Positions 47,457 to 59,567 of a stretch of DNA of 64,000 bases are shown piece after piece (positions within the stretch are counted from its first letter, which is position 1; each line of letters starts with the position of its first letter). The translations under genes were made by a program, and so were the position numbers. Source of the stretch: Steromphala cineraria. Its lineage: Eukaryota; Mollusca; Gastropoda; Trochida; Trochidae. Under the pieces are notes generated by a model. The model made no database searches. It worked only from the letters and a program-made list of their open reading frames with translations, and had not been told where the DNA came from. The stretch covers positions 23,128,406 to 23,192,405 of the forward strand of contig OU744730.1 in the NCBI GenBank assembly GCA_916613615.1, written 5' to 3'.

Positions 47457-48655
47457 GACCAGAACACATTATACCAACGATTATGAATGTACAGGATTAT
47501 CAATATCAATTAGTGCAAATATTATTTTCTAAAGATGAATGAAATTGAAGACTAAAATACAAGCACGTTTATTGTTCCACTTGATAGTTGCTTTATACGT
47601 ATTCAACAAGGAAGTACAACACGAAATATTATCGAACACAAATTCATCAAAATGATCAAATGTTCCATCAATGTTTGTAACAATAAAAAATACAAACATA
47701 ACAAAAGATATCCTTTGATAATAAACCCTGTCATGTGGTTAAGAAAGCCCAGTTTTTGCTACCGATCAATGTTTGCACTTGTGTCATAAACGTAAAGACC
47801 CCAAATCGATCTTTATTTGCAAATCCTATAAGCGTAGTCATTGATATGGCAATAGATACTATAGAAGAATGCTGTAACCGTTTATTCGACGTTAAAAACT
47901 AGACCGATGGCATACAATTTCATAGCATGTGGCTTCCATAGCATCATAGTTTTCGTCATCTTGTCTCGCCCTCAAAGATATAGAAAGTGCCCGTAAAAAA
48001 AAAAGTAAGGTCTACTAAGGAGACCTTCTAATGATTTTATAACACCATTTATAGAATGGAATCTAAGGAGGTGAACATGATTAGTAACTTATAAAATTGA
48101 GTTTCTAAAAAACGACGGTTACAACATCAGCGATATATATAAGAGTTTATTACAATATAAAGTAAAATAGGCTACAACTTCTCAAAGAGATTGACTCTTT
48201 GAAAGTAATTTAACTTTTGAAGTGATAAAACCACCAAAGACCTGCTCAATTGAGAGTTGACAACTGTGGCGGATTCCGGTTGGGGGAAGGGGGAGGCTTG
48301 TTCAGATGGTACGGACCCCGACGTAAAATAAATAAACATACTGACACAACGTATCTGTTTCTGTAATTATTGTCTGATAAGGTTTCAATAAGGAAGTAAG
48401 TGTTACACCTTTTTTTGAATTTTTTATAATTTTTTTTTTTATAGGGACATAGACAGATATAACATTTTCCATGTATACTGTTTATATTTTCAATAAAAAC
48501 ACAAACAATCATAAGTAAAAACCAACGACAGTAATTTAGTATGATAACGGAGCATAAATGGATAATACTTCTGAACCTGGACTTTTTATACATTTATAGA
48601 CGTTGCAGTGTTAGTTAGTCATCAAAACGTAAGCGGTTGCAGTCTGAGAAACAGG
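47457..48655. other. Intergenic DNA with poly(T) tracts
   Basis: No gene is supported. T-rich runs at 48410-48440 could be the reversed poly(A) tail of the minus-strand LINE remnant that starts just downstream, but no target duplication was found. A 115-codon minus frame (48593-48246) is translated from such simple sequence and is not called. Confidence 0.4.
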
Positions 48656-49100
48656 TTAGTTTACCAGCTTCATCTTTAAATTTCGATTTATGAGATCAAA
48701 TTGCCGTAGGGATCCTTTTAGTTTTGATATGTATATGTTAAAATTGACCGTTGTTATTATCAGGTTTAGAATCACATTTCGTCTTTCAGGATTATCGAGA
48801 CAAATATTGCGTTTTGAAAAGTTAAATTGCGAATCTTTTTTTCTCTCTGAACTGTTACCCCTCAATGTTCGTGGAAAGTGTGAACAATTCTTTAAATATT
48901 GTCATTTGATATAGAAGATAACAGTTGCTGATAAACATCCATTGAGTATATGATATTGACAGAAAATGTATAAGTTCATCCTGGCACCAATAGCTCAAAC
49001 ATAATTTTGGTAAATTATTCCAAACCAGAACAGACTTGAGTAATATAACTAGTATCGGTTTCCGCCTATACAATTGTTTCCCAAATTTTCTTTTAAACAT
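48656..49100 (-). pseudogene. Decayed LINE ORF2 C-terminus
   Basis: Minus-strand frames give NPERRNVILNLIITTVNFNI and YISKLKGSLRQFDLINRNL, which parallel FKERRNNVLNLIFTLTKEYI and YSRKLSNILPSLDGLKPKL at the right edge of the window. Upstream, VWNNLPKLCLSYWCQDEL marks the remains of a zinc-binding Cys pair. A frame break separates the two parts near 48860. It is the end of a non-LTR reverse transcriptase ORF, non-functional. Confidence 0.7.
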
Positions 49101-49468
49101 TTTATGTGTTATTTACGTAACATCCGTACATATATCTGTAAATCACACTATCACATACCCATCAAAGATGTTATTCATACAGGACATTATCAAAGAGATT
49201 TTAAAACGTATGTCGATATGAAGATATCTATCCACGTTAAAGTGGAGTAATGTCTTATTGTTAAAGAGCCGCTGTATAACCTTTTTTTGATTTATTTTTC
49301 AAAAGATTTTGGTCTAATAACTATATAACATAAATATTAGGCCAAAACAGCAACGATACACAGTTTCTCAATGAAGCTACAGCTAAGTAAACATTGCGTA
49401 ACAAGGCGTCTGCTTGTCGCCGTCCAGCGACAAACCAAAACAAGGCTGAGAGGCCACGGGCAAGGGAT

Positions 49469-49484
49469 ACCGGAAGTGACGTGG
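49469..49484 (+). promoter_or_regulatory. ETS plus CRE composite promoter motif
   Basis: ACCGGAAGTGACGTGG combines an ETS site (CCGGAAGT) with an overlapping CRE half (TGACG). It lies in a locally GC-rich patch (49400-49520) about 85-100 bp upstream of the THAP start codon. Such composites are typical of TATA-less promoters of broadly expressed animal genes. Function here is inferred. Confidence 0.5.
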
Positions 49485-49565
49485 CAGTAGGCGAGGCGTT
49501 CGTCTGCTTATATGGAAAATGATAGGCGAAATCCGCAGTTCTGCCTTTTCAAAGCGATTAACAGC

Positions 49566-49750
49566 ATGCTATATCATTGTGTTGCTGTCAACTGTCCTAG
49601 AATATCTCCTGATGAAGTCTCCGTAGACAAATTCCCATCATATTGATGGTTTCACGCCAAATTGACCCGCTGTGTTAGGTCAAACAGAGCAATGTGACAA
49701 TCTACATCGAACTCACGTGTTCCGATCACTACACCGATTTTCTGCTTCGA
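49566..49750 (+). pseudogene. THAP zinc-finger domain remnant
   Basis: From ATG at 49566 the frame reads MLYHCVAVNCPRISPDEVSV followed by DKFPSY, then TGA at 49644, then WFHAKLTRCVRSNRA. The next part, CSDHYTDFLL, lies in another frame at 49718-49747. Together these give the THAP order C-x4-C, VS..KFP, W, C-x2-H, with about 41 residues between the second and third Cys, normal for this DNA-binding module. A stop and a frameshift show decay, unless an unrecognised intron removes them. THAP domains occur in cellular transcription factors and in P-type transposases; which one this was cannot be told. Confidence 0.65.
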
Positions 49751-51700
49751 GCTCGCATTTTCACTGAATGAACAGTTTGACATGCAGAGAAAAGGGAGAT
49801 TAGTAAAATATAAAACATAGCACAAAGTATTGAGCTGATTTATGGTAATAATCCGAATTTACAATGCTCACATTTAGATTTGAACGTTGTGTAAAAAGGT
49901 TGAATAAACAATGACATTGGTCTGCAGGTGTTACTTACTTTCTTTAGATCAGATACTCACTTATTACACAATTACTTTACTGTCTATCGTATTTCCTGTA
50001 TGTTTCCTAATTAGATGATATCAAATGATGACTATAGCAGGTAGGTTATATAATGCACAATCATCAACACCTGGCTATTTTATGACATCAGCTAATTAGG
50101 TAACATCAAATAGCAATTGTATTCCTTAACATCCCTTTTTTCTCCGATTGGTAAATTATAACCTATTAACCTGAAATTAGGAATACCGTTTTTGCTCTAT
50201 CTGATAATTATTTTGGATAAGGTTCATTTAATAAATCTTCATTCTGTTTGGCCATGTATCGGGTATTGTTGTAGAAAATATCACCTCTATGTACAAGAGT
50301 GAAAACATTAAGATTTTCAGTGAAATGCCCTATTAAAATAATGTTTTAAACAAGACATCAGTGATCATCCAATACATGTCTTTCATTGAGAATTGTAACT
50401 TGTCCATCACTAAATGAAATAACTAAGAAAAACGTATATATTTTTTATCCTGTAACAAAATGAAGTTAAAGGCAATTCTAAAAAAATGGTTTAAATGTAA
50501 AAATAAAATAGTATTGTATAATTACATCCTTTCTGCTGTGCTACTAAAGTAATATTCAATAACAACCACCAACTGTGCACGAAGATAAAACAGTTCACAC
50601 GGGAGCAATTGTTTACATATACATCCGGGTTCTCACGTGCAGTCTTATGACAACATTGCGCAAAGCGAGACCATCTACATGCTGTAGCATTATGCGCACA
50701 ACTTCGTTTTTAATCAGGGTCTTACGTTTACATCAATACAAATTGCCAGTTGAATAAATAAACTACCGATTTATTGAAGGTGTGAGATGTTGGGATGTTG
50801 TTTAGGGTGTTTAATCAACGGTTAAACATTGAGCTGTACTGTTAGCTTGTGTTGTTTTACATAACGAGGGCACACAACGGGGTATCACATCGCCTACTAA
50901 CACGTCACGAGGTAGTCACGCTTCAGTGCGTTTTATTCTGTTCGCCGGCCTAATTAGGCAGTGTTATGTATACAGTCGTAATTAAGCCGTTTCTAGGTCG
51001 ATTTCAGTAATTTAAAGTTTAGTCAATGTCAAATTGTAATCACTATTTCACGAATCCTGAAAGTTGCCATATAGCATTTCAGTCCATCTTTAAGAAATAC
51101 GATGCGTCCGTAAAATCCTTGCTCCCTGCCTGACGCGCAAAATCTTTTTCATTTATTAAATGACACATAAGTAACCCCCGACCTGTAAAGACATCCATGT
51201 AATAAACTAATTTTATATTCATCTTAATACTTACAAAAGTTAGTATATTCTTTACAAAGGGACGACGTTACACGTTTAGCATCTTAAGAAGTCAGTTAAT
51301 ATTACAATCCATCAACATATACCAAAAAGCACCATTTCATCAGGGAACGTTTTATCATGACGATTTGAAACTGATAATTCGTATAATATTTAAAAGATTG
51401 TTTCTTCCTAACACAAATCACATAAGAATTAATTTTGGGATGGTTTATATACATTTTTTTCAATGAGCTATTTTTTTTCATTTATATTCAAATTTTGAAC
51501 TGATTTTACATCATAAAAGGAAAAAATGTTACATCATAAATAACGTACATAACACAAAATTAGGTGGTGTATCAAATATTGTGCCTTGATGAAAGGCAAT
51601 GCACCCTTTTTTTAAGAACATGTACAATGTAAGTGTGTTAAAGTGGACTAATTTTAGATATTGTATTCAGTTCAGGAGGGAAGAAACGGTAAATCGGACA
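49751..51700. other. Intergenic DNA downstream of the THAP remnant
   Basis: I searched for further THAP-gene exons and for transposase words and found none. A 60-codon frame at 50575-50757 has no domain. No repeat ends were recognised. Confidence 0.4.
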
Positions 51701-52059
51701 TTAAAGGGGCAGTATCACGTTTTTTGATAATTTGATATTTTAAATATTTCACTGATTATTGTATATTAATGCTAATTGAATTATTTTGATAGTGTCAAAA
51801 ATCTCATTACACTAACCAATCATCCATAGTCAGAGAACAAAGTATGAAGATTCACATACAATCCATTTTATTTTTTGTGAACACCTCTAATTCATTTTGT
51901 GTAAGAAAAGGGAATCGCATGGCTAAACTTTACGTTATATATTTGAATTTTTACTGCTCCATTTATTCTAGATACATTGTCTTTCAATTGGAACCATTAA
52001 TTTTCATTTTCCTGACGTCACCTTATAAACCCCCTTAAAACGTGCTACTGCCCCTTTAA
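51701..52059 (+). mobile_element. MITE family A, copy 5
   Basis: TTAAAGGGGCAGTATCACG at the left, CGTGCTACTGCCCCTTTAA at the right and TTAA on both borders. 359 bp, non-coding, same orientation as 8007. Confidence 0.92.
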
Positions 52060-55000
52060 TAGAACTCTTATATAGATCTATTTTAACTAGATTTTAAAAG
52101 TTGAATGTTTATTTTACCAATGGATGTATGGAATTAAATAGCATTTTTAATTAAAGATTTAGAAGATAAGAATATAAAGTTATATGTAAATTCTAGAAGC
52201 CAAGTCTCAAGAAGGTAAGTTAATATACCGCTCGTCTCTTACAGTTCCGAAAACAACAGAATATTAGATCCCTAATGCGTTGAAATTGAGTTGTTTTCGG
52301 AAATTATGATACATAGACACTTAAACATAGATTGTATTTCTATAAGCATATACATAGAAACTACATGTTTTTAATTATTGTCAAAAATTACATTTTCATT
52401 TGAATGCATCATCATATTCTCTCTATGAAACATTTCAGATTAAATTTGAGACAATTACTTCCAAGTTTTTCAGGGATACTCTTTGTTTACTCTATTCAAA
52501 AGTTCAAAACAAAAAATCATAATGCCCATGTGCCATGCTGCTTTATTGAACAATGCAGCGGTGATTTAACTTCTGTTATTCGTGCAATCTAATTCTGTAG
52601 ATGATTTCACTTTTCACTTTGCGTTTTATTGCGTGTTTCATTTATTCATTTATGAATACAGTCTTTCAATTGTAAAATGAACCTTAAATCTGCACAAATT
52701 CATGAATATATCATATATGAACTCATGATCAGGAACGACAACCTGTTGGAATCCAAACTGTTCAAGATATCGTCAAAAGGTCATAGAGGAATAGATTTAA
52801 AATACATACAAACACTTAAAAATTAAATGTCTTTTTCAAACAAAATTCATTCAGTTGTCTAGTTATTTCAATACTTAATCATAATCAATACATATTGAAC
52901 TACATCTTATTACATATATCCATGTATATGCTTTTAGAAAAAACTATATATAAAATAATTAACGCGCTTGTTCTTTTCTAGTGTTTTATGCAGATACAGC
53001 AAATTTGAAACTCATCAACTTAATGTTGCAGTAGATTGATAATCCCGTACAATACAAATATTTGACAATAATATTTAGATAATTTAATATTTGTCCATAT
53101 TTTCAAGATCTTTATTGGGATCAAATTAGCTAGCCTTGACTTAAATTTCAAACCATTATAATATATAATAATTAATAATAACACTCGAAATTAATATGGA
53201 TACTTAATTTTAATTGAAAAAATTGTGTTGAGTATTCTTTTTATTGTGTTAATCATGATATGATTAATGATTCTATTTGCCATGTTAAAACCGTTATTAA
53301 TGGGTCAATTCGCATTGACTTTATGTTCATTTTGCCAACTTGTTCTCTTTATTTAATCCGTTGGGGTAAATTTGTACCATGAAATTGTGAAAAATCTTTG
53401 CTATACTGATAGCAACTTTTAGGAAAAAAATCACCCTTAAAGAAACTGATGTGTTTTTTTGTAAACAAACCGAGAACGTGGATAAGGTCAACCAATTAAT
53501 TTAAGTAACTTAAATAACCTACTCTCAAATTTTTCTGATTGAAAAAACATGGTTATTACAGGGGAGAGAAAAACTTTGAGCGACACGTTACATTCTTGGT
53601 GCTAAGTAAAAAACTTAAAGCAATCAAGCAAACTGAAGTTTGATATTAAATTGAAATTGAAATTATGTATTACATTGCCTGTTACTAATTTAAATTTGTT
53701 CCCAACATTAACGGAGATTTTATCATTGAAGGATCTGGTAAGGGATGAAACTGGTGATCAAAATAGGTGCTGCTCCTGCGTTTTCCAGCTTTTCTGTGCC
53801 TCGATGGCAAGGGGGAAGATCCACATATCGTTGAAATATACATGCAACATTTTTTTTAAACTTTGAAACATCTCATTGTATTCATGTGTTAATTAGATCT
53901 CATAACAAGGCATATGAACAAACACACCATTACATTAAAAACCATAAATACTTAATTCATAAACTTCAAACTTTATTCGCAAAACATTTATCACAGTGAT
54001 TCAAAACATATTGGGTTTTTTTTTATTCTATTTATATGCAGGGCAAAGGCCTACCCTAGTTTAGATCTAGAGTAATTCTCACGTTTATAAGTTTTTATAA
54101 ATGCGAATTTAGAAGAAATCGGACTTTAAAGAAGCTTATTACTCGAACTGTTCAGATTCAATTTCCACTCTTCGACCTCTTAACGTCACCTAGTAGTGGT
54201 TTGTTGTCAACGTCATAGAAATGATATTGACAAACTTTGGTATTCATCAAATAAATAAACACAAACGTCTGTTAATAATCTCAGGCATCATGTAAGGACT
54301 ATAGTTGCTACTAATAGGCATTTAAATTTGAAAGCATATGCTACATTTGTTTCAAAAGGATCAACGCTTTGATGTACTTGTTTTGTTTCAAGTGGTAAGT
54401 CTACATCCTTTGAAGATACCGTGGGCTCACATACGTAATGGATCTGGTGTCTTGGGCTTTATTCAAGAATCCATAACAAATGTGTCATTTTGAAATGGTC
54501 CACGTTAACGACACGCTGTAATCATACCCATAATCAATTTTATCTTTAAAGTTATATTCGACCTTCCAATTGCCCACTGAAACACGTGACAAAAGTACTA
54601 TAATTATATATTACTTTGAAATTGAATTACGATTGTTCATATGCCACATACTTTACATTACATCACATACATATGCTTGTATTGTATTTATTTACACATG
54701 TAATTGTACCGGACTTGAAATAAGATCTCAATCTTTTCTAATTCGTTTGCACGAATACATATGTTCAACTCAATTGATAACGGTATTTATTGATCACGTA
54801 AAAGATAAATTGGTTCAAACATACTGACGCACATTTAAATTACGTAAATATGTATAATTTACAGACGGTACATCTGTCTCATCGGTAACGATTTGCATTC
54901 AGGTGATCAATCTGCCATGTATGTTTATTAAAGAAAATGTACCTGCTAGTATTCCGTTTATAGAATTGAGTCTCATGAGTGACAGTTTTAGCGGTTTCTG

Positions 55001-55640
55001 TTTTATGCACAACCTATCCTAAAATAGGGGGGGGGGAAATGTGCACAATTTCCTCTCGGTTCACGGCAATATCTCACCAATGTTCTGGGAAGCATGACTA
55101 ATTGTTGTATCCGAATAGATTTGACAAAAAGTATGAGTTATTTAAGACTTTCGTATACATATCTTGTTCAATACAATAATCATATATATATGAAACCATA
55201 CCCTACATTTCTTTCAAAAAAATAAAATCCGTTGATGTATAGTTTCAAGTGGTTAATTTATTTCCTTTGAAGACACCATGAGTACACTAAAGGCAAACCC
55301 TTTCCCTTGCGGTACAGATAATGGATATTTAGTTAAGATGGGTCATTTTAACTATTGCAAATTGCAAATCATTCGGATTGTGATAATCTCTATCAAATTG
55401 TTTCTATCGCAAAAAACAGGGGATTTGACACTTTGAATGCGATATAAACAGCAAATATCCGTTTAACAATTGTTCATGATAGATTGAAAGTGGAATGTTT
55501 CTTATGAATGAATAAGTTTATTGATTGAATTTCATTTAACTCAACTTTGAAACGATCTTTTAGGACAAAATCTGTTTCATATGTATAATAAGCAGCAGTA
55601 TAACGACTGGACTGGACTCGTGAAAATATAAACTTTCTAC
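52060..55640. other. Long AT-rich intergenic stretch
   Basis: Very AT-rich with short frames only. A run of nine G (about 55027-55036) stands out. No repeat termini, RNA genes or exon-like segments were recognised in these 3.6 kb. Confidence 0.4.
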
Positions 55641-55787
55641 CTCACGAGATGAGATAAACATGGTATTTGTCAAGAATTGGCAGATATTCTATTTATTATA
55701 TGATGAAATCCTTCTAATTACGTCAAAACAAAGGCCCATTTCATGTTGAACGGCCGCTTGGAAGAGCCCGTCACCGCATAAACGGTG

Positions 55788-55856
55788 TGACGTCATATGA
55801 GAATTCATGACGTCAGACAATTGTTACATGACGTCAAACTCTTGAACTTGACGTCA
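55788..55856. promoter_or_regulatory. Array of four perfect CRE palindromes at 20-bp spacing
   Basis: TGACGTCA occurs at 55788, 55808, 55829 and 55849, with starts 20, 21 and 20 bp apart. This is the full palindromic CREB/ATF site, and the spacing is about two helical turns. No gene start is seen nearby. The array sits in a nest of palindromes and may belong to a transposon rather than a cellular promoter. Confidence 0.7.
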
Positions 55857-55859
55857 CTC

Positions 55860-55917
55860 GAGTGGTGATAAACTTTATCACCACTCAGTAGAGTGACGAT
55901 AAAGGTTATCGCCACTG
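55860..55917. repeat. Two adjacent short palindromes
   Basis: GAGTGGTGATAAACTTTATC followed by ACCACTC (55860-55886) is a perfect inverted repeat. GAGTGACGATAAAGGTTATC followed by GCCACTG (55891-55917) is a diverged second unit 31 bp later, so the palindrome itself is tandemly repeated. Confidence 0.85.
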
Positions 55918-55930
55918 TAGCCAGATAGAG

Positions 55931-56036
55931 AGTTTATTTCACTGATATAACAGAGTATCTCACCCTCAATCATATAATAAAACAGATTATTATATGATTG
56001 AGGGTGAGATACTCTGTTCTATAAGTGAAATAAACC
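55931..56036. repeat. Foldback repeat with about 50-bp arms
   Basis: AGTTTATTTCACTGATATAA followed by CAGAGTATCTCACCCTCAAT is mirrored by ATTGAGGGTGAGATACTCTG followed by TTCTATAAGTGAAATAAAC. The loop is only a few bases around AAACAG. No matching target duplication was found. Confidence 0.85.
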
Positions 56037-56871
56037 CGCTATTAAAAATGTTATGAAACAAAACGTTCATCAATCTTTCAATTGGAACTATATAATGACT
56101 ATAACTGTTATATATAGTAAGATCACTTTATTCATTCAACAAGCTCAATTAAGTATTGTCTAAAGTACAATGTTTTGATCAGAATTTTATTCAAGAGTGT
56201 TTTCTGCTGTCCCCGATTCATGCAGTATCTATGCTTATTAAATCTTATGATTGACGTTTATCAGATGGCATTCTCAATAAGCATTCCTTTTATGACCAAT
56301 ATTTACTTATGAGGTGCGACTGATCTCTTTACGCTGAATTATTACAACTGTGATTGACGTCCATCCTGTAATTGAATGTTTACTTTGACAATAAGCAGAA
56401 TACAATCTAAGCTATTGTCTTCATTGCAGCAAGTTTCTGGCCTATAAAGTTGCATTCGCTACCCACACAAGTAAAGAATCCATGCCCAATCTAACCTCTG
56501 TTGTAATTAAAACAATTATCGGGTTTTTAATGAGGGAATGCAATCAAAATTAGTTGTGGAATTAGCGTTGCTGTTTCAAGAGTAATCATATTGGGATGCG
56601 GCACTCATTACTGTGTGCTTCGAGAAAAGATGAATTTATTTGAATATGCACGTAACCCTTTGAATCGTCTTGACTGGCAGTTTGTTTTTGTGACTGAATC
56701 ACAGGCACAGGCATCGATGACGGCAAGCACACTTTCAATGCGAGAAGTATTTCCGTTGCCTGAGCTTTTCATGTAGTTTATGTTGCCTTTTTTCTGCTAA
56801 ATAAATTTGCTGGACACCTGAGAATACTCAACTTACTACTAGAATCTGACAGATTCTGTACCGGATAAAGA

Positions 56872-56989
56872 AGAGTTCTGTGGATTTTTCAACTTCTTTA
56901 TTTCGAGAGTGCAACGTTTCGGTGTGGATACAAACAACGAAACGTCATGTTCCTGAAATAAAGAATTTGAAAAATCCATGGAACACTTC
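56872..56989. repeat. Foldback repeat with about 50-bp arms
   Basis: GAGTTCTGTGGATTTTTCAA followed by CTTCTTTATTTC is mirrored by GAAATAAAGAATTTGAAAAA followed by TCCATGGAACACTTC, meeting at CAACGTTTCG/CGAAACGT. Target duplication not evident. A second, weaker foldback lies at about 57432-57512 (TTTATTTCAAAGGGGC / GCCCCCTTTTCAATAAA). Confidence 0.8.
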
Positions 56990-58005
56990 CTTGTTCATCT
57001 CACAGCTTCAAACGTCCTTAAAGAAGACAAGACTCTGTATTGCTTTATAAAAAGTCATCCGATCATGCAATCAGAAAAATACTTTGTTTCAAAAAAATGT
57101 TCCCTTTTCAAGAAATTGTGATTGAAGTGTCTATGATAGTGCTATATTCTTGCAGTTATTCAACAAAAGAAGTTGGTGTTATAAAATTGCAGAAAACCCG
57201 TTGCGTGATTTTGAAATGTTTTATAACAGGTTTTATCATTATGATCAATTGTTATGTCAATATAGTTAAGGATTCATCGCTATAATGAACTAAGAGAATT
57301 ATAAATTATTTATCTCACTAAAACAAGCAAGTTCATCTTCAATGAGATATACCCAACCGGTATCCTAATCTAGAGAACTTATTATAGTGCAAGAAGTTTG
57401 GAGGTAAAATAAGGACACGTATTTATTTATTTACGTCTTTATTTCAAAGGGGCAACGAATGTTAACGGTACTGTGTCGAAACGCCGCCCCCTTTTCAATA
57501 AATACGTTATCATATATTTTATTCTAGTGAAATATAGCTGAAGTCTGTCAAACAAGAGTTAAAGAAGTGGACGCTTCCAGAGAGCGTCATGCAAGGAACC
57601 AGTATCTCCCATTTTTAACATCTTTTTACTGGTACCGATTGCATTGTGTTGACGTACGCGTTTTATTTCTTTATCTGTATTGCACATAAATCAGTAATTA
57701 AGGGACGACAGGAAGGTTTTTGTACATTAAAGTCCGTTTCTATCCAGTTAAGATGACTTAATGGTGTATTAATTGCAGTTGTTTTATGTGCTACTCAAAG
57801 AACACTCTGGTAATATATATCTTTTGCAATAATTTGATTCCAAATGTCATTAAGATAGTGTTTGTTTATTAAAAACCTCGGCCTCGGCAAAATTGTCACA
57901 GAACATGCTACAAGCTGTTTCGTTTATGCTGATGATAATCTGCTCCCAAAAGTCCTCAACCCAGCAACCGACTCTCCACAAGAACTTGAGTCCTGCCTTA
58001 CTTCA

Positions 58006-58568
58006 GTTAAAACATGGATGATGACGAACAAACTCAAACTTAACGATTAAAAGACAAAAGTAAAAGGAGGTGTGAAACGATCACATCATCGTCTATAGAT
58101 TAGGGTCCTGTTGCACAAAACACTAGGTGACCTTAAGTCACTGAGGTAGCCTTAGTGCAATGTTAAATGATGGCACTACGGTTGCAGGATTGGCGATAAA
58201 TATGTTACCTTCTCCAGTGATATCTCGTCCATCGTATTCAAAGGGTTCTACTGGATAAATCTTCTTGAATGCAAGGGTTGTAGATGTCAGGACGAGATAT
58301 CTCGTCCCTCGAATATATGTGCAGCTAAGAACATTTTGCTTCGTATGGAAAGAGTTAAAACATGGATGATGACGAACAAACTCAAACTTAACGATTTAAA
58401 GACAGAAGTAAAAGGAAGTGTGAAACGATCACATCATCGTCTATAGATTAGGGTCCCGTTGCACAAAACACTAGGTGACCTTAAGTCACTGAGGTAGCCT
58501 TAGTGCAATGTTAAATGATGGCACTAAGGTTGCAGGATTGGTGATAAATATGTTACCTTCTCCAGTGA
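58006..58568 (+). repeat. 215-bp duplication inside the LINE fragment, period 348
   Basis: The segment 58006-58220 and the segment 58354-58568 are about 97% identical (GTTAAAACATGGATGATGAC ... TGTTACCTTCTCCAGTGA). The 133-bp spacer contains GACGAGATATCTCGTC, a 16-bp palindrome. Within each copy, the GTTGCACAAAACACTAGGTG part is not LINE coding sequence, so a small element had entered the LINE before the duplication. Confidence 0.88.
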
Positions 58569-58683
58569 GGTGAAGAACCTTGGTGTCCACTTGGGTCAGA
58601 GACTCATCATGGAGCGGCACGTCAATGAGGTCTGGGAAACCTGCTCAGGAACATTTCAAATATCAGGCATCTGCTCAGCAGAG

Positions 58684-58762
58684 CATCCTCGATAATCCAG
58701 CGCATTCGTTCCGATAAATCTACACTACAAGTCGGAACGAAAGCGCTGGATAATCGAGGATG
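58684..58762. mobile_element. 79-bp palindromic element inserted in the LINE, 10-bp target duplication
   Basis: CATCCTCGATAATCCAGCGC is mirrored by GCGCTGGATAATCGAGGATG, and the arms (about 31 bp) extend through TTCGTTCCGA. CTCAGCAGAG lies at both borders (58674-58683 and 58763-58772). Removing the element and one duplication restores the LINE reading RHLLSRDATYHLVHALVLSR, so the insertion came after the LINE. Confidence 0.94.
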
Positions 58763-59017
58763 CTCAGCAGAGATGCCACCTACCATCTTGTCCATGCGCT
58801 TGTGCTCTCCAGGCTGGACTTCAGCAACAGTCTCCTCATATACATCCGTATCGACCATAAACTCCATCGCATTCAAAACTCAGCTGCATGGTTGATCTAT
58901 GATTCAAGGCAAGGTCACCAATAGTCATGTCCTTACATTGGTTACCGGTTCATGCGAGGATTCATTAAAAAAATACTCTGTATGGCTTACAACTGTTTTC
59001 ACATCCTGTCTTAGGGT

Positions 59018-59232
59018 ACGAACATTACGCGAACTCCACTAATCTGTACCCTGGGCTCAGAAGCTAGATTTGCTCGAGCTACGATATAGCCAATCAAATC
59101 ATTTCTCGCCACCTTCTCGATAAAATTTCAAAGAAAAAATGATTTGATTGGCTATATCTCAAAACGGGCCGCGCGAACGAATCTTGTTTCTGAGCCTAGG
59201 GTACAGATTAGTGGAGTTAGCGTAACGTTCGT
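59018..59232. repeat. Foldback repeat with about 50-bp outer arms
   Basis: ACGAACATTACGCGAACTCC followed by ACTAATCTGTACCCTGGGCT is mirrored by AGCCTAGGGTACAGATTAGT followed by GGAGTTAGCGTAACGTTCGT. An inner pair (GATATAGCCAATCAAATCAT / ATGATTTGATTGGCTATATC) is also inverted, so nearly the whole 215 bp can fold. No target duplication seen. Confidence 0.88.
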
Positions 59233-59567
59233 AATACGTTCCAAATAGAGTACATTTTGAGAGTCGTATTTTTAATTCACTTCTTAATCCATTCAATGAG
59301 ATAATTTTCCTGTGTAAAATTTGTTTGTAACCAGATTTAAAAAAAAGTTGTAATGTTAACTGTTGGAGCTCACCATCAATACGAAAGTTTCGATCCGCCC
59401 ATTGCAAATTTTAGTAAAGAATTAATCTGAATTGCAAATATAAAACCAGTAATGCTTTAGCAACTAAGTTATACATCTGGGAACACTTTGGCTAAGGAAG
59501 GGAATCATTTAAAGCTTATATTACAATGCAAACATAATTAAAGACCTCCAATTGTTACCAATTACCA

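Larger units (their letters stand above)
57862..58970 (+). pseudogene. CR1/L2-type LINE reverse transcriptase fragment
   Basis: The segment at 57862-58050 reads ...ATSCFVYADDNLLPK and SCLTSVKTWMMTNKLKLND. YADD (57925-57936) is the catalytic metal-binding motif, and the TWM..NKLKLN block follows it as in CR1/L2 elements. After an interruption, GEVKNLGVHLGQRLIMERHV (58568-58625), LRNISNIRHLLSR and HLVHALVLSRLDFSNSLL (58782 onward) continue the same ORF, ending near IQNSAAWLI. It is broken by stops and frameshifts, a 348-bp-period internal duplication and a palindrome inserted at 58684. It would copy RNA into DNA at a nicked target. Confidence 0.88.

Noticed and set aside
48246..48593. 115-codon minus-strand frame
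   Set aside because: It is translated from poly(T)/poly(A)-rich sequence; lysine- and isoleucine-rich with no domain.
58684..58762. Rho-independent terminator or attenuator hairpin
   Set aside because: This is eukaryotic DNA and the hairpin has a 10-bp target duplication, so it is a transposon insertion.
58622..58876. 84-codon minus-strand frame
   Set aside because: It is the antisense of a LINE reverse transcriptase fragment and a palindromic insertion.
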